From Flavobacterium sp. (GTDB lineage Bacteria; Bacteroidota; Bacteroidia; Flavobacteriales; Flavobacteriaceae): DNA of 6,247 nt. Below, one piece after another: positions 6,057 to 6,247 of this stretch. The stretch lies in assembly GCA_027483785.1 (NCBI GenBank), contig JAIXTU010000003.1, positions 1 to 6,247 on the forward strand, read 5' to 3'. Below the pieces are notes generated by a model, which was not told the DNA's origin, ran no database searches, and was given only the letters and a program-made list of their open reading frames with translations. Position 1 is the first letter of the stretch, and each line of letters opens with the position of its first letter. The translations under genes were made by a program, and so were the position numbers.

Positions 6057-6247
6057 TTTTTAGCATTGACAAAACTACGTACAGAAAAATAATCAGAGGT
6101 ACAGCCGCAACTTGAAGAACAACCAAACTTATTACCGAAAATAATACTAAAACCAGCTGGAACTTCATTCTAGACAAACGAAACGACTTAAATTTCAGTG
6201 AAAACAACGGAATTGGTGCATTCAATAAAAACGCACTCAAAGCAGCA
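6019..6247 (-). CDS. pssA: CDP-alcohol phosphatidyltransferase, probably phosphatidylserine synthase (partial, N-terminal part outside window)
   Basis: Only the last 75 residues are visible; the frame stays open to the right-hand window edge. The segment APIPLFSLKFK followed by about 32 hydrophobic residues (two closely packed membrane helices ending in LYVVLSML) and a short basic tail resembles the C-terminus of flavobacterial CDP-diacylglycerol-serine O-phosphatidyltransferase, which makes phosphatidylserine, the precursor of phosphatidylethanolamine, at the inner membrane. The catalytic CDP-alcohol motif (DGxxAR...GxxxDxxxD) would lie upstream and cannot be checked, so the family call rests on similarity recalled from this C-terminal part. 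A TTG at 6240 could be misread as a start, but the frame continues past it. Its last 38 bases overlap the start of the GH25 gene. Confidence 0.6.
   Translation of the reverse strand, partial: AALSAFLLNAPIPLFSLKFKSFRLSRMKFQLVLVLFSVISLVVLQVAAVPLIIFLYVVLSMLKNATERKSQKTSA

Noticed and set aside
6019..6240. A separate 73-residue membrane protein starting at a TTG at 6240
   Set aside because: The frame is open through to the window edge and the sequence matches the C-terminus of a larger CDP-alcohol phosphatidyltransferase, so it is a truncated gene and not a small one.

Overview
The window looks like chromosomal housekeeping DNA from a member of the Bacteroidota, most likely the order Flavobacteriales. 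The evidence is a flavobacterial-type RecQ and TatC, a TAnnTTTG-type promoter element, near absence of Shine-Dalgarno sequences before the genes, and moderately AT-rich, tightly packed genes. I saw no mobile element, tRNA, rRNA, CRISPR array or prophage. Almost every base is coding; the only real intergenic regions are the first 60 bases and the 89-base gap at 2257-2345.

Layout: recQ (minus, 61-2256) is divergent from a four-gene plus-strand operon: kdsD/kpsF arabinose-5-phosphate isomerase (2346-3308), tatC (3308-4141), an AhpD/carboxymuconolactone-decarboxylase-family protein (4116-4469) and lptB (4472-5221). Junctions in the operon are a 1-base overlap, a 26-base overlap and a 2-base gap, so translation is probably coupled. 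Tail to tail with lptB (14-base overlap) is a minus-strand pair entering from the right: the C-terminal end of a probable CDP-alcohol phosphatidyltransferase (pssA-like, running off the window) and a membrane-anchored GH25 muramidase (5208-6056) that overlaps it by 38 bases.

The common theme is the cell envelope. KdsD makes the Kdo precursor for lipopolysaccharide, LptB powers lipopolysaccharide export, TatC is the core of the twin-arginine translocase, PssA-like enzymes make phospholipid head groups, and the GH25 protein should cut peptidoglycan. The AhpD-like protein is a likely thiol redox enzyme of unknown role here, and RecQ is a DNA-repair helicase that shares only the divergent promoter region.

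No clearly new multi-gene system is present. The points most worth a second look are a RecQ lacking all four zinc-binding cysteines, a near-palindromic pair of opposed promoter elements between recQ and kdsD, an alanine at a usually critical TatC position, and the membrane-tethered muramidase overlapping a phospholipid gene.
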